Part shown: one piece after another, positions 18,796-28,128 of the stretch
How the letters are laid out: each line of letters begins with the position of its first letter
Numbering within the stretch: position 1 is the stretch's first letter
Assembly: GCA_030053915.1 (NCBI GenBank)
Contig: JASGCT010000011.1
Location: 1-52,435, forward strand
DNA length: 52,435 nt
Direction of reading: 5' to 3'
From: Alphaproteobacteria bacterium
GTDB lineage: Bacteria > Bacteroidota > Bacteroidia > Chitinophagales > Chitinophagaceae
The notes under the pieces: generated by a model
What the model saw: only the letters and a program-made list of their open reading frames with translations
Database searches by the model: none
Told to the model about the DNA's origin: nothing
Position numbers and translations under genes: made by a program

Positions 18796-19764
18796 TTATT
18801 TCCCAATTTTCCCGTTTTCCTTTTTCAGAAGATCTTTTATGTTGAGGACTAAGTCGAAAGGGACTTCAAAATCTTCTGCAATTTCGTTCATGGTAAGTTT
18901 ACCACGTTTTAGAGCTTTGATAATGCCTTCGGTTTGGGTTTTTTGAATACCAATTTGTTTACCTTCAAGTTTACCTTTTTGAATACCCATTTTTTCGCCA
19001 TCGGAAAAGGCTTTGTTTATGACATTTTTTAAATCTCTATATACTTTAACACTTTCTTCATACTCATCTCGTTCTTTAGGGGTTAAGTTAGAATAATTTG
19101 CTTTCCTAAATGCCTCAGTAAACAAATCATCATCCTTAAAAATACTTGGTATGTCTTCTAATTTATCTAAGTTTTTAATAAAGTATAACCATTTATCTTC
19201 AGTGGTTCTTAATTCATCTAAACTTAATGTAAAATTTGGCATCTCTAAATAAATTAAAAAATATTTTTCATAAAATCTTTCGTTAAACTGATTTTTTAAA
19301 CAAATAACATGTTTTACCTCATGCTTGGCTTGTGACGCCTCATGATCTTTAAAGTTAAAATTTAAAATAGCAATACAATATACGGGGTCTAAATTAAAAT
19401 CCCAATCAACTACAACACCTTGATTTTTAATAACTAAAGCCGAATAAAATAAGGTTCGGTCTTTATAATAATCTTGGGGGGCTCTTTGCAGTTCTATGAT
19501 AAATCGCTCGTTACGAGTACCCAAGCAAAAAATATCAAACACGGCTTTTGGTTCATACTTAATGTCGCCAATTTGTTCTACATTTTTAAATTCTAAACTT
19601 TTAATTTGATTGTTTTTGGGTAAAATACTGTTTAAAAAGCTTATCAGCATAGGCTTGCTGGCATCTTCGCCAAATAATTTTTTAAAGCCAAAATCGGTAA
19701 ACGGGCTAATAAAGGGGCTCATGGATTTTTTTTGAGCAAAATTAGGATTTTTTTTTGATTTCAT
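18796..19764 (-). CDS. Rpn-family / PD-(D/E)XK nuclease family putative transposase
   Basis: The protein has 322 residues. Its opening ISPFTDFGFKKLFGED is the hallmark of the Rpn/PDDEXK_2 family. The predicted nuclease core is D77 (VFDIF) followed by E91-x-Q93 (IIELQRA), the usual ELQ variant of the ExK motif. The C-terminal tail has Gly-Lys-rich repeats (GKLEGKQIGIQK) and a small helix-turn-helix-like segment (LTMNEIAEDFEVPFDLVLNI). Relatives such as E. coli RpnA are DNA endonucleases that promote RecA-independent recombination. Despite the transposase label they have no terminal repeats, and none are seen here. An internal ATG at 19722 (MSPFISPF) could be the true start. It is preceded by a TAATTTTG -7 box. 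Confidence 0.82.
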   Translation of the reverse strand: MKSKKNPNFAQKKSMSPFISPFTDFGFKKLFGEDASKPMLISFLNSILPKNNQIKSLEFKNVEQIGDIKYEPKAVFDIFCLGTRNERFIIELQRAPQDYYKDRTLFYSALVIKNQGVVVDWDFNLDPVYCIAILNFNFKDHEASQAKHEVKHVICLKNQFNERFYEKYFLIYLEMPNFTLSLDELRTTEDKWLYFIKNLDKLEDIPSIFKDDDLFTEAFRKANYSNLTPKERDEYEESVKVYRDLKNVINKAFSDGEKMGIQKGKLEGKQIGIQKTQTEGIIKALKRGKLTMNEIAEDFEVPFDLVLNIKDLLKKENGKIGK

Positions 19765-19789
19765 AATTTTAAATTTTGATTTTTTGGGG

Positions 19790-19797
19790 CAAAATTA
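19790..19797 (-). promoter_or_regulatory. -7 element (TAATTTTG) of the Rpn-family gene
   Basis: A perfect TAnnTTTG match on the minus strand lies 25 nt ahead of the ATG at 19764. Only a weak CAA/TTG is present upstream, at 15-nt spacing. Confidence 0.4.
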
Positions 19798-19810
19798 AAA
19801 AATTATCATA

Positions 19811-19844
19811 TTCAAAAATTGCGTATAAATACGCAATTTTTGAA
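19811..19844 (-). terminator. Perfect 15-bp hairpin downstream of hscA
   Basis: The arms 19811-19825 and 19830-19844 are exact inverted repeats of 15 bp around a 4-nt loop, with a small GC core (GCG/CGC). It lies 48 nt past the hscA stop and just upstream of the Rpn-gene -7 box. On the minus strand a T-rich stretch follows, so a transcription terminator for parC-hscA is the simplest reading. An operator for the Rpn gene is the alternative. Confidence 0.6.
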
Positions 19845-19892
19845 GTAAAAATACTTTCAAAAAATGTCAATATATTTTAGAGCGATAGAATT

Positions 19893-21746
19893 TTAAATAT
19901 TTATATTCTTACCCGTCATGGCAGATTTTAATGCCATATCCATAACCCTTTCGGCAAATGGTTGGCAAATTTGATTTAAAATTTCAGTTTTATCATGAAT
20001 AAGTTTACGGTCTTGTGAGGCTAATATTGCTTCCAAATTATTAAGATGCAACAAGATGAGTTCTTCTTCTTGTGCTTTGAGTACATCTTTGTTTTTTTGA
20101 ATAAAAATTTTAGTTTGATTTAAAATGAGTTCGGCTTCATTTTGAGTTTCAATAAGGGCTCTTAATTCAATGTCGTTTTGAGCTTGTTCAAAACTTGATA
20201 ATAATTGTTCTTCTACCAACTCATCTGTTAAATTTTGCTTGTGATTGATAGTAATTACTTGGCTTACGCCACTGCGAAGTTCCTTAGCAGACACTTTTAA
20301 CAAACCATCTGCATCAATTAAAAAAACAACTTCAAGTTTAGCCAGACCCGCAGGCATGGCAGGAATTCCTCTAAGGATAAAGCTACCCAATGACCTATTA
20401 AATTTTACCATATCTCTTTCACCTTGAAAAATATTGAGGCAAATTCCTGTTTGCCCATCTTTTTGTGTAGTGTATTGTTTAGCGATTTTCGTAGGAATTT
20501 TAGAATTTCTGGGAATAATAAAATCCATAAGTCCGCCCATAGTTTCAATGCCTAAACTTAAAGGTGTAACATCTAATAATAAAATATCTTTGTTATTCCC
20601 GGCTAAAATATCGGCTTGAACAGCTGCTCCAAGTGCAACCACTTCATCAGGATTGATGTCGTCTATTCCCTTGCATTTAAAAAAATCTAAGACCTGTTTT
20701 TTTACAAAAGGCGTTCGTGTACTTCCACCAACAAAAACGACTTCTTGAATATCATGAATTGATTTTTCTGCATCATTTAAACATTGTTGGCAGCAAGTTA
20801 ATGTTTCTTTAATGATAAAACTTAAAATGAATTCCAAATCAACGCTATGTAATTCTAATGTAATATTTTGGAGTTCGGTTTCAAAATGGTTATGATGTGT
20901 TAAATGTTTTTTAGCTATTTCGGCTAAAACTCTAAGTTCAGTTTGAAGTTCTTTATTATTTTGAAATACTGGATTTTTATGTAACCAAAAATTTACGATG
21001 CTGCGGTCAATATCATCCCCGCCTAAATGGGTATTTCCATTCGTGCTTAGTACTTCAAAAATACCATCTTGAAGTTCTAAAATAGTAATATCGAAAGTAC
21101 CACCTCCAAAGTCATAAACAGCAATTGTTTTTATATCAGAATTATAAAGCCCCGAACGATACGCTAAGCTTGCCGCAGTGGGTTCATTAACGATTCTCAA
21201 AACCTCTAAACCAGCTTTTTTACCAGCCTCACGTGTAGCTTGACGCTGCAAATCGTTGAAATAAGCGGGTACCGTAATTACGGCATATTCAATAGGTACT
21301 TTAAGAATATGTTCAGCTCTTAACTTTAATTCTTTTAATATTAAAGACGATAGATCTATTGGGTCGAAATCTAAGCCGTCAATTGATACCAATGGCATTT
21401 GTTTTTCTGTATCATAACGAACTTGATAATTTAAATACGGCGCTTCAAGATGCATTTGGCTTTCTTGAATACCCATAAGTCTTTTAATACTATAAATAGT
21501 TTTTTGAGGTTCTATTAATAAATAGGCCTTGGCTTTTTCACCCACAATAAAATCTTTAGAAAAAGAATCATAATATAATATACTAGGAATCATTGCCGAG
21601 CCATCGAACTCCTTTAAAACTATAGGTTGTTTAGTATCTGGATGAACGATAGCAATCAAACTATTGGTTGTGCCTAAGTCGATTCCAACAATATATTTTT
21701 CTTGTTGAAGTGTTCCAGTTGTTAAATTGATAGGTATTTTTGCCAT
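19893..21746 (-). CDS. hscA: Hsp70-family chaperone, HscA-like (Fe-S cluster assembly)
   Basis: The protein has 617 residues, the HscA length (DnaK is about 640). It begins with an [13 protein letters not shown] leader typical of HscA before the first phosphate loop GIDLGTTNS (residues 21-29). The other Hsp70 signatures are present ([50 protein letters not shown]). The substrate-binding domain starts near [17 protein letters not shown]. The C-terminus lacks the DnaK-type EEVD/Asp-rich tail. HscA helps release Fe-S clusters from the IscU scaffold. The usual isc/hscB partners are not in the window, and the gene instead follows parC by 11 nt. A divergent DnaK paralogue cannot be excluded. Confidence 0.8.
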   Translation of the reverse strand: MAKIPINLTTGTLQQEKYIVGIDLGTTNSLIAIVHPDTKQPIVLKEFDGSAMIPSILYYDSFSKDFIVGEKAKAYLLIEPQKTIYSIKRLMGIQESQMHLEAPYLNYQVRYDTEKQMPLVSIDGLDFDPIDLSSLILKELKLRAEHILKVPIEYAVITVPAYFNDLQRQATREAGKKAGLEVLRIVNEPTAASLAYRSGLYNSDIKTIAVYDFGGGTFDITILELQDGIFEVLSTNGNTHLGGDDIDRSIVNFWLHKNPVFQNNKELQTELRVLAEIAKKHLTHHNHFETELQNITLELHSVDLEFILSFIIKETLTCCQQCLNDAEKSIHDIQEVVFVGGSTRTPFVKKQVLDFFKCKGIDDINPDEVVALGAAVQADILAGNNKDILLLDVTPLSLGIETMGGLMDFIIPRNSKIPTKIAKQYTTQKDGQTGICLNIFQGERDMVKFNRSLGSFILRGIPAMPAGLAKLEVVFLIDADGLLKVSAKELRSGVSQVITINHKQNLTDELVEEQLLSSFEQAQNDIELRALIETQNEAELILNQTKIFIQKNKDVLKAQEEELILLHLNNLEAILASQDRKLIHDKTEILNQICQPFAERVMDMALKSAMTGKNINI

Positions 21747-21757
21747 ATAGTTTAAAG

Positions 21758-24238
21758 TTAGTCAAATAAATTTGGAGAGCTGTCATTATTATTCTGCCAA
21801 TTGAGTTCTATCGATTTTGTATAGTCTATTAATTTAACCCCAACAGCTTTCCATCCCATGATATCTACAACGGAAGCAATGTTGAACGTATAATTTTTTA
21901 ATTGAGCGCCCCTGCCTACGCTAATTTCAATAATTGGTTTTGGGTTCGAGGTAACAGCTAAAATACTATTGTCAACACCTTCTTTAATACATAAATATAG
22001 GCTACGATGGGTTGTTGATTCAATTTTAAATCGTTTCACATTTACTAATTCTTTTTCCATATCAGTATAAATAACTGCATAGATGTTTTCGGGGTTAAAT
22101 TTTTCGATAAAGACAACCTGATTGGGTTCAAAGCGTTGAATAAGTTCGGTATCAGTAATTTCATAATTACCATTTTTGTAAAAAACAACTATTTTTTCAT
22201 TTTCAAAATTACCTAATAAAATACCCTTACCTTCGGTATTAAGACGCCCAAATTTATCATCAAACCAAAGCTCAATCCCTTTTAAAGTTGATTTTCCAGC
22301 TTCTTTAAACCTAATAAATTTAATTGGAAACTTAACAACTTGATTACCAATACTCCCACGACCTTTAATATCAATATCAGCAAAATTAAATTCAAAATCT
22401 TTAATTCGTGCGTTGCAAGCGGGGCTTAATTGCACTTTAACAATTTCGGCTTCTCCATTGGGGTTGGCAGAAAAATAGATAATTTTAGATTTAGCAGAAC
22501 CCTTAGTTAGCTCGTATTCTTTTTCACGTGTTATACCAACCACATTAAAGCGTTTGGCAAAACTGATGCCCGATTCACCATCAACATACACTACATTGTA
22601 AGTAGTTCTTGAGTCGTTCTTTTTAAAAACAGCGATATGTATTATATCTTTGCCTATAAAAATTTTCTCTTGAACTTTAACTATTTTGAGAACACCTTCT
22701 TTGGTAATTGCAATGATATCATCATAGTCGGAACATTCTAAAATGTATTCATCTTTCTTTAATGAGGTGCCAATAAATCCTTCAGATTTTTGGGCATATA
22801 ATTTAGTATTGGCTATGGCAACTTGTTTTATTTCAACGGTATCAAATAATTTTATATGTGTTTTTCTTTCTCGCCCTTTGCCATATTTTTTTTGTAAGTT
22901 TTCGTAATACTTTATTGTAAATTCAACTAAATTTTCTAAATTATAAATAGTTTCTTTAATGTCTTCATCGATTTTTAGAATTTGGTCTTCTAATTGTTTA
23001 ATATCTAAACGATAGATACGCCGAACTGGCTTTTCTGTAAGTTTGGTTACATCTTCAGTTGTAATGGCACGTTTAAATAATTTGGTATAGGGTTTAAACG
23101 CTTTTAAAATACCTTCTAAAACATGCGTCCAATCTTCATGTTTTTTTTCTAGTTCCTGGTATATTTTTTGCTCAAAAAATATTTTTTCTAAGGAACAAAA
23201 GTGCCAAGCTTCGTAAAGTTCAGCAAGTTTAATGTCTAATTCTTTCTTTAAGAGCTTTTTTGTATTTTCGGTAGCTTCAATTAATAATTCTTTAACGGTT
23301 AAAAATTGAGGTCGATTATCTTTGATAACACAGGCGTTAGGTGAGATAGACACTTCACAATCGGTAAAAGCGTATAACGCCTCAATGGTTAAGTCGGTTG
23401 TAATTCCTGGTACTAAATCTATTTGAATTTCAACATTTTGAGCGGTGATATCGATCACTTTTTTGATTTTTATTTTACCTTGGTCGTTAGCTTTGGTGAT
23501 ACTATCAATAAGTTGTGCTGTGGTAACACTAAATGGAACATCAGAAATGACTAATGTTTTTTTATCTAATTCTTTAATGGTACATCGTACCCTAACTTTA
23601 CCACCTCTTTTACCGTCTTGGTAATTAGAAACATCAATATTGCCACCAGTTATAAAATCGGGGTAAAGTTCAAATTTTTTATTTTTTAGGTATTTTATAG
23701 ATGCTTCGATGAGTTCGATAAAATTATGCGGTAAAATTTTAGTTGCTAAACCAACTGCAATGCCTTCTACACCTTGATGAAGTAACAAAGGGAATTTCAT
23801 AGGTAAAGTAATAGGCTCTTTTTTTCTACCATCGTAACTTAGTGAAAATGAGGTAGTTTTGGCATTAAACGAGGTTTCTAAAGCAAATTTAGAAAGTCTC
23901 GCTTCTATATATCTGGGTGCCGCCGCTACATCGCCTGTTCTTACATCACCCCAATTTCCTTGCGTTTCAATTAATAAATCTTTTTGCCCAATATTAACAA
24001 TAGCATCACCAATACTGGCATCGCCATGCGGATGATATTGCATACTTTGCCCTATAATATTTGCCACTTTATTAAATCTACTGTCGTCCATTTCTTTCAT
24101 TGCATGCAAAATTCTTCTTTGAACGGGTTTTAAGCCATCTTCTATGGCCGGTACCGCTCGTTCTAAAATAACATAAGAGGCATAATCTAAAAACCAATTT
24201 TTATACTGATTTTGTATTGTGCTTTTATCCTGCTGCAT
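21758..24238 (-). CDS. parC: DNA topoisomerase IV subunit A
   Basis: This type IIA topoisomerase A subunit has 826 residues. The breakage-reunion domain begins at residue 15 with the usual [20 protein letters not shown], and the catalytic R109-Y110 lies in [14 protein letters not shown]. Tyr110 attacks DNA to form the transient double-strand break. The GyrA/ParC Q-x-x-YHPHG motif is at residues 64-72. The C-terminal third is a degenerate beta-pinwheel without a GyrA box, which fits ParC of Bacteroidota rather than GyrA. ParC pairs with ParE to decatenate chromosomes; parE is not in the window. The gene has a TACCTTTG -7 element and is followed by hscA. Confidence 0.88.
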   Translation of the reverse strand: MQQDKSTIQNQYKNWFLDYASYVILERAVPAIEDGLKPVQRRILHAMKEMDDSRFNKVANIIGQSMQYHPHGDASIGDAIVNIGQKDLLIETQGNWGDVRTGDVAAAPRYIEARLSKFALETSFNAKTTSFSLSYDGRKKEPITLPMKFPLLLHQGVEGIAVGLATKILPHNFIELIEASIKYLKNKKFELYPDFITGGNIDVSNYQDGKRGGKVRVRCTIKELDKKTLVISDVPFSVTTAQLIDSITKANDQGKIKIKKVIDITAQNVEIQIDLVPGITTDLTIEALYAFTDCEVSISPNACVIKDNRPQFLTVKELLIEATENTKKLLKKELDIKLAELYEAWHFCSLEKIFFEQKIYQELEKKHEDWTHVLEGILKAFKPYTKLFKRAITTEDVTKLTEKPVRRIYRLDIKQLEDQILKIDEDIKETIYNLENLVEFTIKYYENLQKKYGKGRERKTHIKLFDTVEIKQVAIANTKLYAQKSEGFIGTSLKKDEYILECSDYDDIIAITKEGVLKIVKVQEKIFIGKDIIHIAVFKKNDSRTTYNVVYVDGESGISFAKRFNVVGITREKEYELTKGSAKSKIIYFSANPNGEAEIVKVQLSPACNARIKDFEFNFADIDIKGRGSIGNQVVKFPIKFIRFKEAGKSTLKGIELWFDDKFGRLNTEGKGILLGNFENEKIVVFYKNGNYEITDTELIQRFEPNQVVFIEKFNPENIYAVIYTDMEKELVNVKRFKIESTTHRSLYLCIKEGVDNSILAVTSNPKPIIEISVGRGAQLKNYTFNIASVVDIMGWKAVGVKLIDYTKSIELNWQNNNDSSPNLFD

Positions 24239-24275
24239 AGATTTTTAAATTTCAATTTAATACTAAAATAATCTA

Positions 24276-24283
24276 CAAAGGTA
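24276..24283 (-). promoter_or_regulatory. -7 element (TACCTTTG) of parC-hscA
   Basis: A perfect TAnnTTTG match on the minus strand lies 37 nt upstream of the parC ATG. A GATG about 20 nt further upstream could be a degenerate -33. Confidence 0.5.
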
Positions 24284-24408
24284 TGAAATATTTTGTAAAA
24301 AATCATCGGATGTTAATAAAGATTTTAATTTTCTGTATTAAATTATATATAAGTATCATATTTACATAAAGTTATATTAATATTAAAATATACATAAACA
24401 TGGGAAAT

Positions 24409-24428
24409 ATAATATTTTATAGGTTTGA
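24409..24428 (+). repeat. 20-bp direct repeat, copy A (upstream of the AAA ATPase)
   Basis: ATAATATTTTATAGGTTTGA occurs exactly here and at 26628-26647, in the same orientation, 2219 bp apart. I saw no third copy. The copies flank the two-gene defence-like cassette. Copy A ends 45 nt before a TATATTTG -7 box. Confidence 0.85.
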
Positions 24429-24454
24429 TTGAAAAAAAGTACCTTTTTTTCAAT
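24428..24454 (+). promoter_or_regulatory. 12-bp inverted repeat between repeat A and the -7 box
   Basis: The arms 24428-24439 (ATTGAAAAAAAG) and 24443-24454 (CTTTTTTTCAAT) are perfect complements around a 3-nt loop. No plus-strand gene reads into this site from the left (parC points away), so it is unlikely to be an ordinary terminator. An operator or attenuator for the ATPase gene is inferred. The stretch 24239-24408 holds only the parC promoter. Confidence 0.5.
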
Positions 24455-24472
24455 AATTTGCAAAATAAGACG

Positions 24473-24480
24473 TATATTTG
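24473..24480 (+). promoter_or_regulatory. -7 element (TATATTTG) of the AAA ATPase/RloB cassette
   Basis: A perfect TAnnTTTG match lies 28 nt upstream of the ATG at 24509. The inverted repeat occupies the place where a -33 element would be expected. Confidence 0.5.
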
Positions 24481-24508
24481 CAAATAAATTACAAAAACAA
24501 ACTTTATT

Positions 24509-25813
24509 ATGCTTGTGCAATTCACTGTAAAAAATTTTAGAACATTTAAAGATAAGGCTACTTTAAGTTTAGTAGCTTCAAGTTATGACAAAAGTACCCG
24601 CGAAACTGAAAACCTTACCGAAATTTCAAAATATAAGCTTCGTCTGCTAAAAAGTGCAGTCGTATTTGGCGCAAACGCCAGCGGAAAAACTAAACTTCAC
24701 GAGGCGCTTCGATTTATGCGACATTTTGTGGTTTCGAGTTTAAAAGAAAGCATTAAAGGCGAAAGCATTCCAGTAGAACCCTTTAGATTAAACCTTGAAA
24801 CTGATAATCAAGCTTCGGAATTTGAAGTAATATTTATTTATCAAGATATATTGTACCGCTATGGATTTGAGGTAGATAGAAAAAAGATAATATCAGAATG
24901 GTTGTTTTATAAACCTAAAACAAAAGAAGTAACATTATTTTATCGCGAGGAAGATACATTTGAGACCCATGACAGAGTTTTTCAAAAAGGAAAATCGGTC
25001 ATTAACGAAGGCTTAGTTAGAAATAACGCCTTATTATTAACTGTAGCCGCCCAATTTAACGAAGCAACTTGTATTTCTGTAATGGATTGGTTCTATCAAC
25101 TAAGATTTATATTAAATACAACAGGTGTTTTTTTTCAACAATTTTCTATTTATAAATCGAAAGACTTAAAATTTAAAGATAAAATAGTAAGCTTATTAAA
25201 AAAAGCCGATATAGGTATTCAGTCTTATGATATTAAAAAGAATACATTCAATGAACAACATGATGCTTTGAAGGGCAAGTCACAAGAATTAAGAAATATC
25301 ATTCTCAAGGACATCAAAGAATCAGATCATGAACTTTATGCAGATATAGATACGATTCATAAGAAGTATGATTCCAATAAAACACCGGTTGAAAATGTTT
25401 ATTTTTCGATGCGTGATGATGAATCTTCGGGTACACAACAGTTTTTTGCTTTAGCGGGTCCAATAATCGATGTCCTTGAAAATGGTTACACTTTGTTGGT
25501 TGATGAACTTGACATAAAACTACATCCCAATTTGGTTAATAAAATTGTGGCTCTTTTTAATTCCAAAGAAAACAACCCCAAAAATGCTCAGTTGATTTTT
25601 AATGCACACGATACCAATTTGTTAAGTTCGGGTTTATTGAGACGCGACCAGATATGGTTTACCCAAAAAAACCAATATGGTGAGGCGCAATTATATTCTT
25701 TAGCCGATTTTAAAACGGATTCTGTTAGAAAAAATGAACTTTTTGAAGAAAACTATATTAAAGGTAAATATGGGGCTGTGCCTTATTTAAGTTTTTTTGA
25801 TAGCATTAATTAA
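24509..25813 (+). CDS. AAA-family (AAA_15/21, OLD-like) ATPase, AbiL-like defence component
   Basis: This 434-residue ABC/SMC-type ATPase of the overcoming-lysogenization-defect group starts MLVQFTVKNFRTFKDKATLS, the standard opening of these proteins. Walker A is G54-ANASGK-T61. Walker B is LLVDELD with D332 and E333. A switch-like His follows in LIFNAHDTNLLSS, and the ABC-signature-like element is DDESSGTQQF. It is followed 11 nt later by a RloB-family gene. ATPase plus RloB pairs are known as RloA/RloB, and the AbiLi/AbiLii abortive-infection proteins have, from memory, the same composition. I therefore infer an anti-phage role, in which the ATPase senses or controls the TOPRIM-like partner. 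This gene is intact, but its partner is not. Confidence 0.85.
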   Translation: MLVQFTVKNFRTFKDKATLSLVASSYDKSTRETENLTEISKYKLRLLKSAVVFGANASGKTKLHEALRFMRHFVVSSLKESIKGESIPVEPFRLNLETDNQASEFEVIFIYQDILYRYGFEVDRKKIISEWLFYKPKTKEVTLFYREEDTFETHDRVFQKGKSVINEGLVRNNALLLTVAAQFNEATCISVMDWFYQLRFILNTTGVFFQQFSIYKSKDLKFKDKIVSLLKKADIGIQSYDIKKNTFNEQHDALKGKSQELRNIILKDIKESDHELYADIDTIHKKYDSNKTPVENVYFSMRDDESSGTQQFFALAGPIIDVLENGYTLLVDELDIKLHPNLVNKIVALFNSKENNPKNAQLIFNAHDTNLLSSGLLRRDQIWFTQKNQYGEAQLYSLADFKTDSVRKNELFEENYIKGKYGAVPYLSFFDSIN

Positions 25814-25824
25814 TTGGATAGTTT

Positions 25825-26528
25825 ATGAAAATGAAGCCTAAAAAAGCGAATCAAATAGATAATAAAAGAAGACATCTAGAACAACTTAAATTAAACAGAA
25901 AATCCCCGCCTATTTTAGAAAGAAAAATCCCTACAAAAATTGAGAAACCTACAATTTTAATTGTTTGTGAAGGTGAAAACACAGAGCCTTCATATTTTAA
26001 TCAATTTAAACTTTCAACTGCTATTATTAAATGTAAAGGAATTGGTTTTAACACTGTTTCATTAGTTGATAAAACCATTGAATTTAAAAATGAAACCCAA
26101 TATGATCAAGTTTGGTGTGTTTCGACAAAGATGGATTTACTGATATAAAATTTAATGCCGCAATTAATAAGGCTGTGAACAATGAAATTAAAATTGCTTA
26201 TTCTAATCAAGCTTTTGAATATTGGCTTATTTTGCATTTTAATGACCATCAGGGAGGAAAAATGCTTAGAACTTTATATAACGTTACAATTAATAATTTA
26301 CTTAAACCTTTTAATGTAACTTATGATGGAAATGGTTCAAAAATCATTTCCGAAGATTTTTTTGATATTTTGAATGGTATTGATTCTATAACTGGTAAAG
26401 AAAGAAAAATATTAGCAATTCAAAGGGCTAAAAATATTTTAAATAATTGTAAAAACCTAAGTCCAGCCAAAGCAGAATCTTCAACAACAGTTTATAAACT
26501 TGTAGAAGAAATTTTGAAATATTTATAA
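25825..26528 (+). pseudogene. RloB-like (TOPRIM-type) protein, frameshifted
   Basis: Two overlapping frames together make a RloB protein of about 234 residues. The first (from ATG 25825) has basic N-terminal residues 1-40 and the motif IVCEGENTEPSYF (E49), then runs off frame at about residue 99. The second resumes at 26121 with FDKDGFTDIKFN and ends in a helix-rich tail at 26528. The join lies at the T run 26120-26122. One extra T would give a continuous VWCVFDKDGF, the acidic second motif of the TOPRIM-like fold. No canonical -1 slippery heptamer is visible. I infer an inactivating deletion or a sequencing error, not programmed frameshifting. If real, the ATPase/RloB pair is probably non-functional here. 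Confidence 0.8.
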
Positions 26529-26627
26529 AATTATATTTTGATTTGTTAATTTCAAAGTGTTAAATTTTTAAAAGCAAAATTCCAAAATTGTAAACCATCA
26601 TGAAAATTTATCAAATAATAATGAAAA

Positions 26628-26647
26628 ATAATATTTTATAGGTTTGA
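26628..26647 (+). repeat. 20-bp direct repeat, copy B (upstream of arginine deiminase)
   Basis: This is the exact second copy of the repeat at 24409-24428. It is followed by an imperfect inverted repeat (26651-26660 with 26680-26689, 9 of 10 paired). A degenerate -7-like TAACTTGC starts at 26691, 44 nt after the copy, against 45 nt for copy A. The rest of the intergenic stretch 26529-26709 shows nothing else. Confidence 0.85.
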
Positions 26648-26709
26648 CCTGATTTTTCATAAAAAAACAATTTTATTTCATAAAAAATCGTAACTTGCAA
26701 TAAAAAAAC

Positions 26710-28128
26710 ATGAAAATTCAAGTTAGTACCGAAATTGAATCTTTAAAAAAACTTTTAGTTCATTTTCCAGATTTAGGTTTAGCTAGGGTTGTTCCAGACA
26801 AAGCTCAAGATTGGCTTTTTGAAGATATTGTTGACCATAATATTATTACCACAAAAGAATATAATTATTATATCGTATTGTTACTTTATTTTTTAGACCC
26901 AGAATTAATTAAAGGAAACCATAAAAAGGCTTTAAATAATCCTAATTTTTTTAATCCATACCATCCTGATTTTCATAATAGTTCCAAAGTTATTGAAATT
27001 GAAAAACTTTTATTCGATATTTTACAAAATGATGCTACAAGAAACGAACTGATTGCTGCCATCATCTCCTACGAAGAATGCCCCTATAAATATTTAGCTG
27101 AATTTAAAACCTATTCGCCTGAACAATTATCAAAAACCTTTATTTCTGGCATAAGCCATGATAATTTACAATATTTTCCGCCTGTACCCAATTTTATTTT
27201 TACACGAGATATTGGCATTGTAGTGAACGATTTTTTAGTGCTTAATAAACCAGCCAAAGAAGCCAGGCAACGAGAAGCACTCCTCATGAAATACATTTTT
27301 AACAATCACCCCAAATTTAATCTTATTAAAGATAAAATTATTGAATTAGATAATTTATATCCCTCTTGTTTTAGTGCTTCTTACGATGAAAATTTTATAT
27401 TAACCTTAGAAGGCGGTGATGTGATGATGGTTCATCCCAACCACTTACTTGTTGGCATTAGTGAACGTACCAGCGAATTAGCCGCAAAAGAATTAGTAAA
27501 CCTGTTATTTAAGAATAATGTGGTTGCAAAAATCACCTTAGTAAAAATACCTAAAAAACGAAATTTCATGCATATTGATACTGTTTTTACACAAGTTAAA
27601 AAAGATACCTGGGTTCTTTATGGTCTTTTCAAAAATAATATTAATAAACAAAAATCTGCGTTTTATTTTGATTTAGATTTAAGTAATGAAAGCAATCATA
27701 CTGAAATTGTACAATATCATAATCATAGCACTCAAACCCGCACTTTTGCAAATATAGAAGACCTTCTAAAAGACATCTCTATTCAAGATTTTGGCTGTAG
27801 CGATGCTAAGATTATATATTCTGGAAACGATGAATATCCTTTTAATACCCGTGAACAATGGACGGATTCATGTAATTTATTAGCTTTAAAAGAAGGTGTT
27901 GTGGTTGGTTATGATAGAAATTATAAAACGCAAGCCGCTTTTGAAGCCTTAGGTTTTGAATGTATTCCTGTTCAAACCTTATTAGAAAAATTTGAAACTA
28001 ATGAAACATCACCTGAAAAACTTGAAAATACCTTTATTTTAATGCCTTCAGCCGAGTTATCACGTGCACGCGGTGGTTTCCATTGTATGAGCATGCCCTT
28101 AGAAAGAAAATCTTTATCCTATGAATAA
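26710..28128 (+). CDS. Arginine deiminase-family protein
   Basis: The protein has 472 residues of the guanidine-modifying (pentein) superfamily. Motifs in order are FTRDIG (about residue 163), the acidic EGGDVMMVHPNHLLVGISER block, the catalytic His in FMHIDTVF, and the catalytic Cys C459 in RGGFHCMSMPLER. This set of Asp, His and Cys supports hydrolysis of L-arginine to citrulline and ammonia. It is longer than classical ArcA (about 410) because of an N-terminal segment and an insert around residues 320-380, a form I associate with Bacteroidota. The next gene starts inside its last 8 nt, giving translational coupling. No ornithine carbamoyltransferase or carbamate kinase is nearby, so a fermentative ADI pathway is not implied. 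Confidence 0.87.
   Translation: MKIQVSTEIESLKKLLVHFPDLGLARVVPDKAQDWLFEDIVDHNIITTKEYNYYIVLLLYFLDPELIKGNHKKALNNPNFFNPYHPDFHNSSKVIEIEKLLFDILQNDATRNELIAAIISYEECPYKYLAEFKTYSPEQLSKTFISGISHDNLQYFPPVPNFIFTRDIGIVVNDFLVLNKPAKEARQREALLMKYIFNNHPKFNLIKDKIIELDNLYPSCFSASYDENFILTLEGGDVMMVHPNHLLVGISERTSELAAKELVNLLFKNNVVAKITLVKIPKKRNFMHIDTVFTQVKKDTWVLYGLFKNNINKQKSAFYFDLDLSNESNHTEIVQYHNHSTQTRTFANIEDLLKDISIQDFGCSDAKIIYSGNDEYPFNTREQWTDSCNLLALKEGVVVGYDRNYKTQAAFEALGFECIPVQTLLEKFETNETSPEKLENTFILMPSAELSRARGGFHCMSMPLERKSLSYE

Noticed and set aside
18796..19764. Insertion sequence around the Rpn-family putative transposase
   Set aside because: I found no terminal inverted repeats or target duplications around it, and Rpn proteins are not IS transposases despite the common label.
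24343..24525. 60-residue minus-strand frame upstream of the AAA ATPase
   Set aside because: It covers the repeat, hairpin and promoter of the plus-strand gene. Its hydrophobic, Tyr/Ile/Lys-only composition is what AT-rich noise gives, and it has no -7 box.
26110..26130. Programmed -1 frameshift in the RloB gene
   Set aside because: The site tgtgtttcgac has no X-XXY-YYZ slippery heptamer and I see no downstream stem-loop; a simple T deletion explains it better.
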